Assembly: GCA_016708125.1 (NCBI GenBank)
Contig: JADJGF010000001.1
Coordinates: 3,866,001 to 3,930,000, forward strand
Length of the DNA: 64,000 nucleotides
Direction: 5' to 3'
Source of the DNA: Ignavibacteriota bacterium
GTDB taxonomy: Bacteria; Bacteroidota; Ignavibacteria; Ignavibacteriales; Melioribacteraceae
The notes beneath the pieces were generated by a model. It ran no database searches. It saw nothing but the letters and a program-made list of their open reading frames with translations, and was not told the DNA's origin. The first letter of the stretch is position 1; the number at the start of each line of letters is the position of its first letter. The position numbers and the translations under genes were made by a program. Shown here one piece after another: positions 1 to 8,426 of this stretch.

Positions 1-300
1 GTCCATTTCATGATTTCCAATTACATGATATTTTTTTCCTTTGAACGAATTCCAAATTGCATACATAGAATCAAATTGTAATTTGGGAATAACAAAATCT
101 CCAAGCTCAATAATAAAATCCGGCTTCGCAGTATTCATACTATCAATAAACTTTGTAATTCTTTCTTTTGAATCATGCATTGTTGGAAGATGTACATCTG
201 AACACATTCCAATTTTTATATTATTAATTTCTTTAAATGGAGAACAATTCGTAAATAAAAACAAAAGAAGATAAAAAAAATTATAAGTTATTGTTTTCAT
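1..300 (-). CDS. Metallophosphoesterase lipoprotein, N-terminal part (runs off the left edge)
   Basis: An open frame of 100 codons on the minus strand starts with ATG at 300 and has no stop before the window edge, so only the N-terminus is present. It begins with a hydrophobic signal ending FTNC, with the lipobox cysteine at about residue 19, which suggests an outer- or inner-membrane lipoprotein. Three calcineurin-type metal-binding motifs follow in the right order: SDVH (about 34-37), LGD (about 66-68) and GNHE (about 95-98). The family hydrolyses phosphomono- or diesters with two metal ions; the substrate here is unknown. It lies downstream of the YidR-like gene on the same strand, 162 bp away. 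Confidence 0.8.
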   Translation of the reverse strand, partial: MKTITYNFFYLLLFLFTNCSPFKEINNIKIGMCSDVHLPTMHDSKERITKFIDSMNTAKPDFIIELGDFVIPKLQFDSMYAIWNSFKGKKYHVIGNHEMD

Positions 301-462
301 ATTATTTACAATTATATATTACTTAGCCAAACATCTATATATTTGAGAATATAATTTCATTCTGACATAACCTTCATTGCACCAGTCAAAATCTACTTCC
401 GGGATTTTCTGATATTCTCATAATTTCTAATCTTTCTTCTTTTAAAATTTATCCAATTTCAC

Positions 463-1845
463 TTAAATTGATAACGAAGAATTTATTTTTTCCCAATTGA
501 TATCCATAATAAAAATTTGCGTGAAATCATTTCCAACAGAGTCTTTAACTAATTTGGTTTCTTCATCGCGTGTCTGGATTGGAATTGTATAAGCCAATCT
601 TTTTCCGTCTTGAGAAACTACCAATTGAGTTCTTTCCAATTTATCATTTGTAAATTTGAATAACTTATTTTCCATATCTGAAAAAATTGTAACAGAATAA
701 ATATTTCCATCACTTATAAAAAATAAATATTTACTATTTGGATGCCAGCGGATAAAGCTGCAATCATAATTTAATTGCGTAATTTTTTTAGGATTTTTTT
801 GTGAACCATCAGCTGCAATTATATAAATTTGTTTTAAATTGTTTCCATCCAAAGCTGTAAAAGCAATTATTTTTCCATCTAAAGAGCCGCGGACAATCCC
901 GCTTGCTTTAAATCCATTTGTTAATCTTCTTATTTTTATTCCTTTTGGCGGCATAGGAAATTCCGTTTCATTTCCTGAGAAAGATGTTGTAATATCAACA
1001 TACAATGGAATATCTGCGACAAACAAATCTGTGTCATAATCAATGCCATTTTCATTTCTGACTTTTCCAATAAATGCCCGCATAGTTCCCATGGAATCAA
1101 TCCACGAATCATCATTTGCTTTTTCAATTTCTCCCAGTTTTGATTTATCTTTTTCTGCCGGTTTTAGAATTACCGAAAAATAATGTGTTGACTTTTCTGG
1201 TGAATTTGGATTTACTTCAATATAGCCGATCGTTCTATCAAAGTTCTGCAAAATATAATCATCATAAGTAAATCCTATGCGATTTCCACTTCTTGAATAT
1301 TCATGTCTATGCGTTCCGCCTCTATGTGCTCCGTTAATTGTTTGAGTATTTTTAACATCGCGAAAATCTACTTTTGTAATTTTACCATTTCCCTCAGCGT
1401 CAACTTCAACCCCATTTCTATTTCGTATTCCGTAATAACCGCGTTCTTTTACCTCTTCCAAAAATGGACCGTGAATAAAAATTACTTTATTTATTTTGGG
1501 ATGAAAAGACACTGCGGCAACTCCCGGAGCAGCATTTTCTCCGGTTATATTTTGCGGCTGCCACAAAATTGTTTCCTTACCGGTTTCAATTTCTACTTTT
1601 TCAATTGATTTGGAATTTGCCAAATTTTCATTATAAATAGTGGCTCTTGTATCATAGCATAAATATTTTCCATCCGGAGAAAAATTATCATTATTATCCA
1701 ATGCGTGATTTTTAGTACTAAATGTTAATTGCTTTTCTTCCATCGGAATAAAAATTATTTTATTTTTATTTTGCATTTCTTCGCAACCAAAAAATATTAT
1801 GTTAATACAAATTATTAAAACTATTTTATTAAATAAATATTTCAT
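463..1845 (-). CDS. YidR-like (DUF3748) beta-propeller lipoprotein
   Basis: This 460-residue protein resembles E. coli YidR (DUF3748, TolB/WD40-like propeller). Shared stretches include FSPDGKYLCYD near residue 56, HPKINKVIFIHGP near 115, RGGTHRHEYSRSGNRIGFTY near 175 and a PPKGIKIRRLT segment near 300. Unlike the E. coli protein it carries an N-terminal signal with the lipobox FFGC (cysteine about 21), so it should be an exported lipoprotein. YidR has no firmly known function; propellers of this type usually bind ligands or partner proteins. The gene starts 7 bp after the stop of the propeller-toroid gene at 1853 and is probably co-transcribed with it. Confidence 0.8.
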   Translation of the reverse strand: MKYLFNKIVLIICINIIFFGCEEMQNKNKIIFIPMEEKQLTFSTKNHALDNNDNFSPDGKYLCYDTRATIYNENLANSKSIEKVEIETGKETILWQPQNITGENAAPGVAAVSFHPKINKVIFIHGPFLEEVKERGYYGIRNRNGVEVDAEGNGKITKVDFRDVKNTQTINGAHRGGTHRHEYSRSGNRIGFTYDDYILQNFDRTIGYIEVNPNSPEKSTHYFSVILKPAEKDKSKLGEIEKANDDSWIDSMGTMRAFIGKVRNENGIDYDTDLFVADIPLYVDITTSFSGNETEFPMPPKGIKIRRLTNGFKASGIVRGSLDGKIIAFTALDGNNLKQIYIIAADGSQKNPKKITQLNYDCSFIRWHPNSKYLFFISDGNIYSVTIFSDMENKLFKFTNDKLERTQLVVSQDGKRLAYTIPIQTRDEETKLVKDSVGNDFTQIFIMDINWEKINSSLSI

Positions 1846-1852
1846 TTGCCGA

Positions 1853-4033
1853 CTATTTTGTTAAAGGTTCGCTTATAGCATTTACATATCGTCCCGCCCA
1901 ATATGGCAATAGATAAATATATGGCGGATATTCTTCTCTTCCTTTAGAATCTGCGTTATTTCTGTATGCACCATTATGTAAATGCAATGGACGCTCATCT
2001 TGCGGCAATACTTCACTGTATTCTTGTCTTCTAAAATTTTGTTCTAATTTTACGAGATCTTTACGATGATTATTTTGAACACTCCATGAAACTAAATCCA
2101 TTGGAAATTCTCTCAGCCACCAAGCTGATTCTTCCGAATCATAATCCTTTCCGCCAATTAGCGCATATAAATAATTCCATAATGGATTTTTTTCTGATCT
2201 CTCAATATTCCAATGACTTTTCGCAGCTTCAAAAAATTTCTTTTTTAGTTCTTCATTAAAAGCAAAATTTATCAGATTCGGAATTGTGAGAAAATACATT
2301 TCATCATCCGAGTGATTCCAAGTATCACTTAAATCTTCACCTTCTACATATCCAATAACAGTAGCCGGTAGAGCTGCATTATCATCGTATCCGTAATTTT
2401 CCATAAGTTCAAAAGCTTTTTGCTTATAAATTTCTTCACCGGTAAAGTGATAAGTAGCTTGAAGGAATGCTAATATGAGAGAAGAATTTAATCTTCTGTC
2501 TCCGGTATGAATTGAGAATTTATTTACATAATCCGGATGCCACCTTCCCCATTGAGTTATTTCACCATTCCAAGTTTTTAAATACCAATCATTTTCTATG
2601 ATGTGATCCATTTCTATTTTGAGTTGATGAATTGCACGATCTCTCCATTCTTTATCCGGAGCTATTTCTGCGAAAAGTGCATAAACAAAAAAGTGACCAC
2701 AGCTTTCATCACTGCTGGTTGTGGATTTCCATCTCCATCTTTTATTTTCGGCAAGCTGCCAAATCTTTTTATCTTCAGACATATTTGGATCAGTATCACT
2801 GGATTGATACGAATCAATCTCATATGTTCTAGCCGGAAAACCTTTAACTGTACTAATTTTGGTTAATCTTTCCATAGCCTCAAAAGCTTCATAAGCATTT
2901 TGTTTAGCATCATCAGATTTTGTTACTGCGTATCTGAATAACTCACCAGCTAAATACATAGAAGTCCACAATCCATCATTATCGGTATCGTGAAGAACCA
3001 TTGTTGAAAGATCACCCGGAGTTTTTAAATAACCTTCTGCATTAAATCCGTAACGAATATGACGTAACCGTTGTACTTTCTGAAAATGCTCAGCTTTTTC
3101 TGCTAAAGTCATTTTTAGGAAATTAATTTTACTCAAACCATTTTTTGTTAATACTAATACACTATTTTCTGGCCCTTTCGAAATATCAACTACAAAATCA
3201 TCAACAAGCCAGCGTAGGGAAGCGTAATAGTCATATTTGCCATCATCACGCAAAGCAAAAGCTCCGTAAGAAGATCCGAACCATAATCTTCCTTCAATTT
3301 CAGTTATGCAATTAATTTCTGTACACGGCAATTTTGTATTCAAGTCAGAAGCTTTGTTACTTTTTGAATCAATATTTATAATTCCATCTTTTGTTCCCAC
3401 AATAATTTTATCATTAATGATTTCAAAAGATGTAAAATCCTTACCGGTATAAATACTTGAAAACTCTTTATCATGACATTTTAATTGGAATAAATTATCA
3501 CTTGATAAAATCAAAAATCGTTTACCTTTTTCATCAAATAATAATTTTTTTATTTCAATATTTTCAACGGATTTTTCCCAAACTTTTTTTTCATTTTGAA
3601 ATAATGCCAATTTATTTTGGGATGAAACTAGGACAGTAAAATTATGCCCAATAACAAAATGATTTGGATTTTTAATTTCATGTTCAAAATATTTTTCTCC
3701 CGCCCAAGCATAACTAAAAATTGCTTTATCGGTCAAATAAATAAATTGATTTTCATAAGTATCAAATGAAATAATTTTTAGATCTGATAATGGTCTATAT
3801 CGCAAATCAGGGACTAATCTTTTTTCCCAAGGTTGTAAAATTCCCGTACTTGCATTTATATTCATAACACCATTTCTATCACTTCTTACTTGAGATAATT
3901 CAGCACTTTCCATATCCACACTTAATTCAAACTTTTCGGCAAAATCTTGAATAAATGGTTTATCCAAATATTGCTGTGCAAAAATTTGAAATGCAATGAA
4001 TGATAAAAAATATATTTGTTTTACAATTTTCAT
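1853..4033 (-). CDS. Secreted propeller-toroid protein, paralogue 1 (unknown function)
   Basis: This 726-residue protein has a signal peptide ending around FAQQ. Residues 20-305 contain repeats of the two-component-regulator propeller type (for example GRLWFGSSYGAFALRDDG). Residues 330-726 are rich in helices and look like an alpha/alpha toroid, the fold of many glycoside hydrolases and polysaccharide lyases. Motifs shared with the genes at 17795 and 27998 are LRWLVDD (273-279), DNDGLWTSMY (351-360), FRYAVTK (366-372), GFPART (398-403), TSSDE..GH (439-447), QWGRWHPDY (494-502), and near the C-terminus LLPYWAGRY. There is no histidine kinase or DNA-binding domain, so this is not a regulator. 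A carbohydrate-active enzyme is a reasonable guess; the reaction is unknown. Confidence 0.75.
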   Translation of the reverse strand: MKIVKQIYFLSFIAFQIFAQQYLDKPFIQDFAEKFELSVDMESAELSQVRSDRNGVMNINASTGILQPWEKRLVPDLRYRPLSDLKIISFDTYENQFIYLTDKAIFSYAWAGEKYFEHEIKNPNHFVIGHNFTVLVSSQNKLALFQNEKKVWEKSVENIEIKKLLFDEKGKRFLILSSDNLFQLKCHDKEFSSIYTGKDFTSFEIINDKIIVGTKDGIINIDSKSNKASDLNTKLPCTEINCITEIEGRLWFGSSYGAFALRDDGKYDYYASLRWLVDDFVVDISKGPENSVLVLTKNGLSKINFLKMTLAEKAEHFQKVQRLRHIRYGFNAEGYLKTPGDLSTMVLHDTDNDGLWTSMYLAGELFRYAVTKSDDAKQNAYEAFEAMERLTKISTVKGFPARTYEIDSYQSSDTDPNMSEDKKIWQLAENKRWRWKSTTSSDESCGHFFVYALFAEIAPDKEWRDRAIHQLKIEMDHIIENDWYLKTWNGEITQWGRWHPDYVNKFSIHTGDRRLNSSLILAFLQATYHFTGEEIYKQKAFELMENYGYDDNAALPATVIGYVEGEDLSDTWNHSDDEMYFLTIPNLINFAFNEELKKKFFEAAKSHWNIERSEKNPLWNYLYALIGGKDYDSEESAWWLREFPMDLVSWSVQNNHRKDLVKLEQNFRRQEYSEVLPQDERPLHLHNGAYRNNADSKGREEYPPYIYLLPYWAGRYVNAISEPLTK

Positions 4034-4081
4034 TATAACTCCTTTTGTAAACTTTGAAATGAAATTTATATTTATTTAAAG

Positions 4082-4101
4082 TTAGACAATCGTTTGTCTA
4101 A
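4082..4101. promoter_or_regulatory. LacI-type operator-like palindrome
   Basis: The sequence TTAGACAATCGTTTGTCTAA has two perfect 8-bp arms (TTAGACAA / TTGTCTAA) around a centre containing CG, the usual layout of a LacI-family operator. It sits in the 176-bp gap between the divergent genes at 4033 (minus) and 4210 (plus), where it could control both. No LacI-family gene is present in the window, so the regulator would be encoded elsewhere. Confidence 0.55.
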
Positions 4102-4209
4102 TATCAAAAAAATTATGTAACTTGTCAAAAGTATTTTCAGCTAATTAAAATTGTTATGCTTTTTATTCACAATTTTATGTTAGTTTAGTAAAAACTTTTA
4201 CGGAGATTT

Positions 4210-4944
4210 ATGAAACCTTTATTAGATGTAATTTTCGTTTCCTTTCTTTTTATTATATGTACTTTTACTTCCATCGATGCAAACTACAAGACACAAAAAA
4301 AGATTTTATTAGTTTATGGCGGCTGGGACGGTCATCAACCAACAGAATTTAAAGATTTAATTTTACCCTGGCTTCATGAACAAGGTTTTGATGTAACCGT
4401 TTCAAATTCATTAGATATTTATGCTGATTCAGCCAAAATGAAAACTTTTGATTTGATAATTCAAACATGGACAATGGGTGAAATTACAAAGGAGCAAGAA
4501 GAAGGATTATTAAAAGCTGTTCAAAACGGCTGTGGAATTGCCGGCTATCATGGTGGATTAGGTGATTCGTTTCGTTCGAATACAAATTATTTATTTATGG
4601 TTGGCGGACAATTTGCGGCACACCCCGGTGGACAAATTGATTTTATTGTAAATATAGAAAATCAGAATGATCCAATCACAAAAGGAATTTCAGATTTTAA
4701 AGTTCACTCCGAACAATATTATATGCTTGTTGATCCAGGTGTTGAAGTTCTTGCTTCAACAACATTTTCCGGGGAACATGCTGATTGGGTAAAAGATGTA
4801 AAGATGCCTGTTGTATGGAAAAAGAAATTCGGTAAAGGAAAAGTTTTTTATTCATCAGTTGGTCATTCAATGAAAGATTTTGACGTTTACGAAGTTTATG
4901 AAATTTTAAAACGCGGAATTCTTTGGGCAATTAAAGAAAATTAA
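4210..4944 (+). CDS. Secreted ThuA-like domain protein
   Basis: This 244-residue protein has an N-terminal signal peptide of about 24 residues, then a ThuA-like (PF06283, class I amidotransferase-like fold) domain over almost the whole chain. Typical ThuA stretches are KKILLVYGGWDGH near residue 32, GIAGYHGGLGDSF near 113, VGGQFAAHPGG near 131, and a C-terminal PVVWKKKFGKGKVFYSSVGH segment. The ATG at 4210 follows a clear GGAG. The domain is common beside DUF1080 and Gfo/Idh/MocA genes in polysaccharide-degrading bacteria, and here a Gfo/Idh/MocA gene starts 24 bp downstream. A role in oxidised-sugar metabolism is inferred from this context only. Confidence 0.85.
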   Translation: MKPLLDVIFVSFLFIICTFTSIDANYKTQKKILLVYGGWDGHQPTEFKDLILPWLHEQGFDVTVSNSLDIYADSAKMKTFDLIIQTWTMGEITKEQEEGLLKAVQNGCGIAGYHGGLGDSFRSNTNYLFMVGGQFAAHPGGQIDFIVNIENQNDPITKGISDFKVHSEQYYMLVDPGVEVLASTTFSGEHADWVKDVKMPVVWKKKFGKGKVFYSSVGHSMKDFDVYEVYEILKRGILWAIKEN

Positions 4945-4968
4945 AATCACTAAAATATTGGGTTAAAT

Positions 4969-6285
4969 ATGAGTAACAATGAACTTACTCGTCGAAATTT
5001 TATAAAGAAAAGTGCTGGAACTTTAATTGGATTAACGGCTTTTCCTTATATCATTCCTTCAAACATTATTGGTAAAAATAAATTTATTTCTCCAAGCGAT
5101 AAAATTAGAATTGGTTGTATTGGGCTTGGCTGGCAAGGACCCGGCAATATGGATTCTTTTTTAAATGAACCTGATGCTATAGTTGTTGCAGTTTGTGATA
5201 TTGATAAAAATCATTTAATTGAAGGAAAGAAAACCGTAGATAATTTTTACGGAAATAACGATTGTAAAACGTATCACGATTATAAAGAACTTTTAGCAAG
5301 AGAAGATATTGACGTTGTTTCTATTGCTGTTCCGGATCATTGGCATGGAATAATTTCTATTGCCGCATTACAAGCCGGAAAAGATGTTTATGGAGAAAAG
5401 CCTCTTTCTCATAATTTGATGGAAGGACGTGCAATTTGCGATACAGTAAAAAAATATAATAGAATTTGGCAAACCGGAAGCTGGCAAAGATCGCAAAGCC
5501 ATTTTAGATTTGCATGTGAATTAGTAAGAAACGGAAGAATTGGAAAAGTACACACAGTTGAAGTTGGATTACCTTCCGGAAATTCTGATTTTGGAGGAAA
5601 CGATATTATTACAGAACCACCAACAGAATTAGATTATGAAACTTGGTTGGGTCCGGCACCATTAGCACCTTATTGTTCTGCAAGAGTACACAAAAGCTGG
5701 AGATGGAATTTGGATTACGGCGGTGGACAGTTTTTAGATTGGATTGGACATCATGGTGACATTGCACATTGGGGATTGGGATTTGATAATACCGGTCCGA
5801 TTGAAATATCCGGAGTTGGAGAATATCCTAAAACTGGAATCTTTAATACTGCGAATAAATACCGCGTTGAAACAAAATATGCCAACGGTGTAAAAATGAT
5901 TCTTGCCGGAGGACATCCTGATGTTTGCAACGGTGGAATGGGAACAAAATGGATTGGTGACGAAGGCTGGGTTTGGGTTGATCGTGGTGAAAGATTAGAT
6001 TCAAGTAATAAACTATTGCTGCAAGATAAAATTAAACCAAATGAAATTCATTTATTTAAATCCCCGGGTCACATGAGAAATTTCTTAGATTGCGTGAGAA
6101 GTCGACAAGAAACACTTACTCCATGCGAAACCGCTCATCGATCTGCAACACCAGGGCATTTGGGACAAATCTCAATGTTATTAGGTAGAACAATAAAATT
6201 TAATCCAGAGACAGAAGAAATTATAAATGATACGGTTGCATCAAGATTATTGGGAAGACCAATGAGAAGTCCTTATCATCTTTAA
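4969..6285 (+). CDS. Tat-exported Gfo/Idh/MocA family oxidoreductase
   Basis: This 438-residue protein has a twin-arginine signal (TRRNFIKKSAG, RR at 8-9). The Rossmann motif IGCIGLGWQGPGN follows at 48-60 and the family's EKP motif is at 143-145 (GEKPLS). The C-terminal part (about 185-430) is the typical substrate-binding sheet domain with GQFLDWIGHHGDIAHWGLG near 258. The family oxidises or reduces sugars and inositols with NAD(P). Tat export is consistent with a protein folded around its cofactor before secretion. It lies in a plus-strand operon with the ThuA-like gene upstream and the HEAT-repeat gene downstream. Confidence 0.9.
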   Translation: MSNNELTRRNFIKKSAGTLIGLTAFPYIIPSNIIGKNKFISPSDKIRIGCIGLGWQGPGNMDSFLNEPDAIVVAVCDIDKNHLIEGKKTVDNFYGNNDCKTYHDYKELLAREDIDVVSIAVPDHWHGIISIAALQAGKDVYGEKPLSHNLMEGRAICDTVKKYNRIWQTGSWQRSQSHFRFACELVRNGRIGKVHTVEVGLPSGNSDFGGNDIITEPPTELDYETWLGPAPLAPYCSARVHKSWRWNLDYGGGQFLDWIGHHGDIAHWGLGFDNTGPIEISGVGEYPKTGIFNTANKYRVETKYANGVKMILAGGHPDVCNGGMGTKWIGDEGWVWVDRGERLDSSNKLLLQDKIKPNEIHLFKSPGHMRNFLDCVRSRQETLTPCETAHRSATPGHLGQISMLLGRTIKFNPETEEIINDTVASRLLGRPMRSPYHL

Positions 6286-6337
6286 GATTTTATAAACATT
6301 TTTGTTTTTCGTACTATTAAAATTTACGAGGTTTTTA

Positions 6338-8419
6338 ATGTTAATTAAATATTTAGATTTGAAACAAAATAAATTTTTACAGAATATTTTTTTAGTAATA
6401 TTCTTTTTAATTAACACAAATTTCTTTGCACAAGTAATTCCGACAAAACTGTTTGAAGATATTTCCAATTACAAAATTGGTGATGACAGAAGCAAGCTTA
6501 TGGAAATTTCTGATATTGTTTTTAATTCAACAAATGATTCAGCAAAATCAATTTTAGTTGAAAAAGAAATTCTGAATTTTCTTAAAAGTAATATTTCTTA
6601 TGATGCAAAAGATTTCGCTTGCAGACAATTAAGAGTTATTGGTTCTGAAGTTTCCGCAATTGAATTAAGGGATTTTTTATTAGATGATAATACTTGTGAT
6701 ATTGCAAGATACGCATTAGAAAATATTCAGATTGAATCAATTGATAAATTACTAATTTCAGCTCTGCCTCAAGTCTCAAAAAAAAATAAAATAGGGATCA
6801 TCAATACTTTAGGAATGCGAAAAAGTGAAATTTCTGTTAAAGTATTAGCAAAAATAATTTCGGTAAACGATGAAGAATTATCAATTACAGCGGTTTCTGC
6901 ATTGGGAAATATTGCAAATGAAGAATGCAAATTCGTTCTGGAAAAACATTTTAACATCCCAAATGAAAATCTAAGAAATAAAATATTTTCGGCTTATTTA
7001 AATTGTATTCAAAAAACTTCATCAAATTCATATTCTGATTATTTAAAACTCTATAATACAAATAATCTTCCAACACCAATAAAACAAGCTGCTTTAGCTG
7101 GTATTATTAATTTTTATGATAATAAAGTTGATGTAATCCAAAAGAGAATTTTAAGCGAACCAAACGATTTTAGATTTATTCCAATTTCAAAAATAAAAGA
7201 ACTTCCCAAAGAAACTGATTTTTCAATCTTTGCAAAACTTCTTTCAAAATTAGAATCAGCTAACCAAATTCAACTTCTCGGCTCATTAGAATGCGTAGGT
7301 AAAAGTAATGTAAAACCTTTCGTTTTGGAAATGTTAGAATCTAAAAACGAACTTGTAAGAATTTCCGCCATCAAAGCTTTAAAAAACATTGGTGATAAAA
7401 ATGATATTATAGCTCTTACTAAAATTGCCGCAGCTACTTCCGGCAGCGAAGCTGATTATGCAAGATTAACAATAGACTTAATGAAAGACTCAAATGTTGA
7501 TGATGAAATAATTAAAAATATAAATTCTGTGGATGATAACGTAAAACTGGAATTAATTCGCGCAGTAGGAAGCAGAAATATTAAATCAGCATTGAAGGAT
7601 ATTTTCGAACTTGCTAAATCAGAGAATAAGAATATCAGATCCGAAGCATTTAAAACTTTGGGTGAAATTGCTTCAGAAGAAAATTTAAAAGATTTATTAA
7701 ATGTATTGGTTCAGCAAAAAGAAGTTTCAGATAAGCGAAAAGTTGAAAAAACTATTTCAAATATTATTTCTAAGACTGAATCAAAAAACAATTCTGCGAA
7801 TTTATTAATTGATGAATACAACAAAAATATCAATGCCGATAGCAAAATTTCAATTTTACGATTGCTTGGTTTCACAGATTCTGATAATGCACATTTAACA
7901 TTAATTGAAGCATTGAAAAACGAAAACGAACAAATTAAAATTGCTGCGATTCAAGGTTTATCAAATTGGTCAACTCCCAAACCAATGAATGATTTATTAA
8001 GTGCTGCTGAAAACTCATCAAACGAAAATATAAAAAGTGCAGCTCTAAAAGGATATACAAATTTTATTGAGCTAAATAAAAATATTACCCCATCAGAAAA
8101 AATAGATCTTTATAAAAAATCTTTAAAACTTTCGCAAACTGATAATGAAAAAAATATTGCACTTGATTGCATTGGTCATATTGATGATTTTGAGTCTTTA
8201 AATATTTTTAAATCCTATATTAATCAGCCGGAATTAAAACAAACTATTGATGATGGAATAAATAGAGTTGCTTGGCATTTACACAAATTAAATCCGGAAA
8301 AAGTAAAAGAATATATTTTATATTTTCTTGATAATGTAAAAGATGAAAAATTTCAAACAAAGAATTCTGAATTAATAAATGTAATTGATCGTTTTATAAT
8401 GGAAAGAGACGGAAAATAA
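6338..8419 (+). CDS. Secreted HEAT-repeat protein
   Basis: The ATG at 6338 gives 693 residues and follows a purine-rich ACGAGG; a TTG at 6302 would add 12 residues but has no ribosome-binding site. A signal peptide ends at about FFAQ. The rest is helical HEAT-like repeats of about 30-35 residues, visible as units such as ISITAVSALGNIANEE, LVRISAIKALKNIGD and NIRSEAFKTLGEIASEE. HEAT proteins are protein-binding scaffolds; no catalytic motif is visible. The gene is the last of the plus-strand operon that holds the ThuA-like and Gfo/Idh/MocA genes, and it ends 7 bp from the convergent rhamnosidase gene. Confidence 0.85.
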   Translation: MLIKYLDLKQNKFLQNIFLVIFFLINTNFFAQVIPTKLFEDISNYKIGDDRSKLMEISDIVFNSTNDSAKSILVEKEILNFLKSNISYDAKDFACRQLRVIGSEVSAIELRDFLLDDNTCDIARYALENIQIESIDKLLISALPQVSKKNKIGIINTLGMRKSEISVKVLAKIISVNDEELSITAVSALGNIANEECKFVLEKHFNIPNENLRNKIFSAYLNCIQKTSSNSYSDYLKLYNTNNLPTPIKQAALAGIINFYDNKVDVIQKRILSEPNDFRFIPISKIKELPKETDFSIFAKLLSKLESANQIQLLGSLECVGKSNVKPFVLEMLESKNELVRISAIKALKNIGDKNDIIALTKIAAATSGSEADYARLTIDLMKDSNVDDEIIKNINSVDDNVKLELIRAVGSRNIKSALKDIFELAKSENKNIRSEAFKTLGEIASEENLKDLLNVLVQQKEVSDKRKVEKTISNIISKTESKNNSANLLIDEYNKNINADSKISILRLLGFTDSDNAHLTLIEALKNENEQIKIAAIQGLSNWSTPKPMNDLLSAAENSSNENIKSAALKGYTNFIELNKNITPSEKIDLYKKSLKLSQTDNEKNIALDCIGHIDDFESLNIFKSYINQPELKQTIDDGINRVAWHLHKLNPEKVKEYILYFLDNVKDEKFQTKNSELINVIDRFIMERDGK

Positions 8420-8426
8420 TTTTGTG

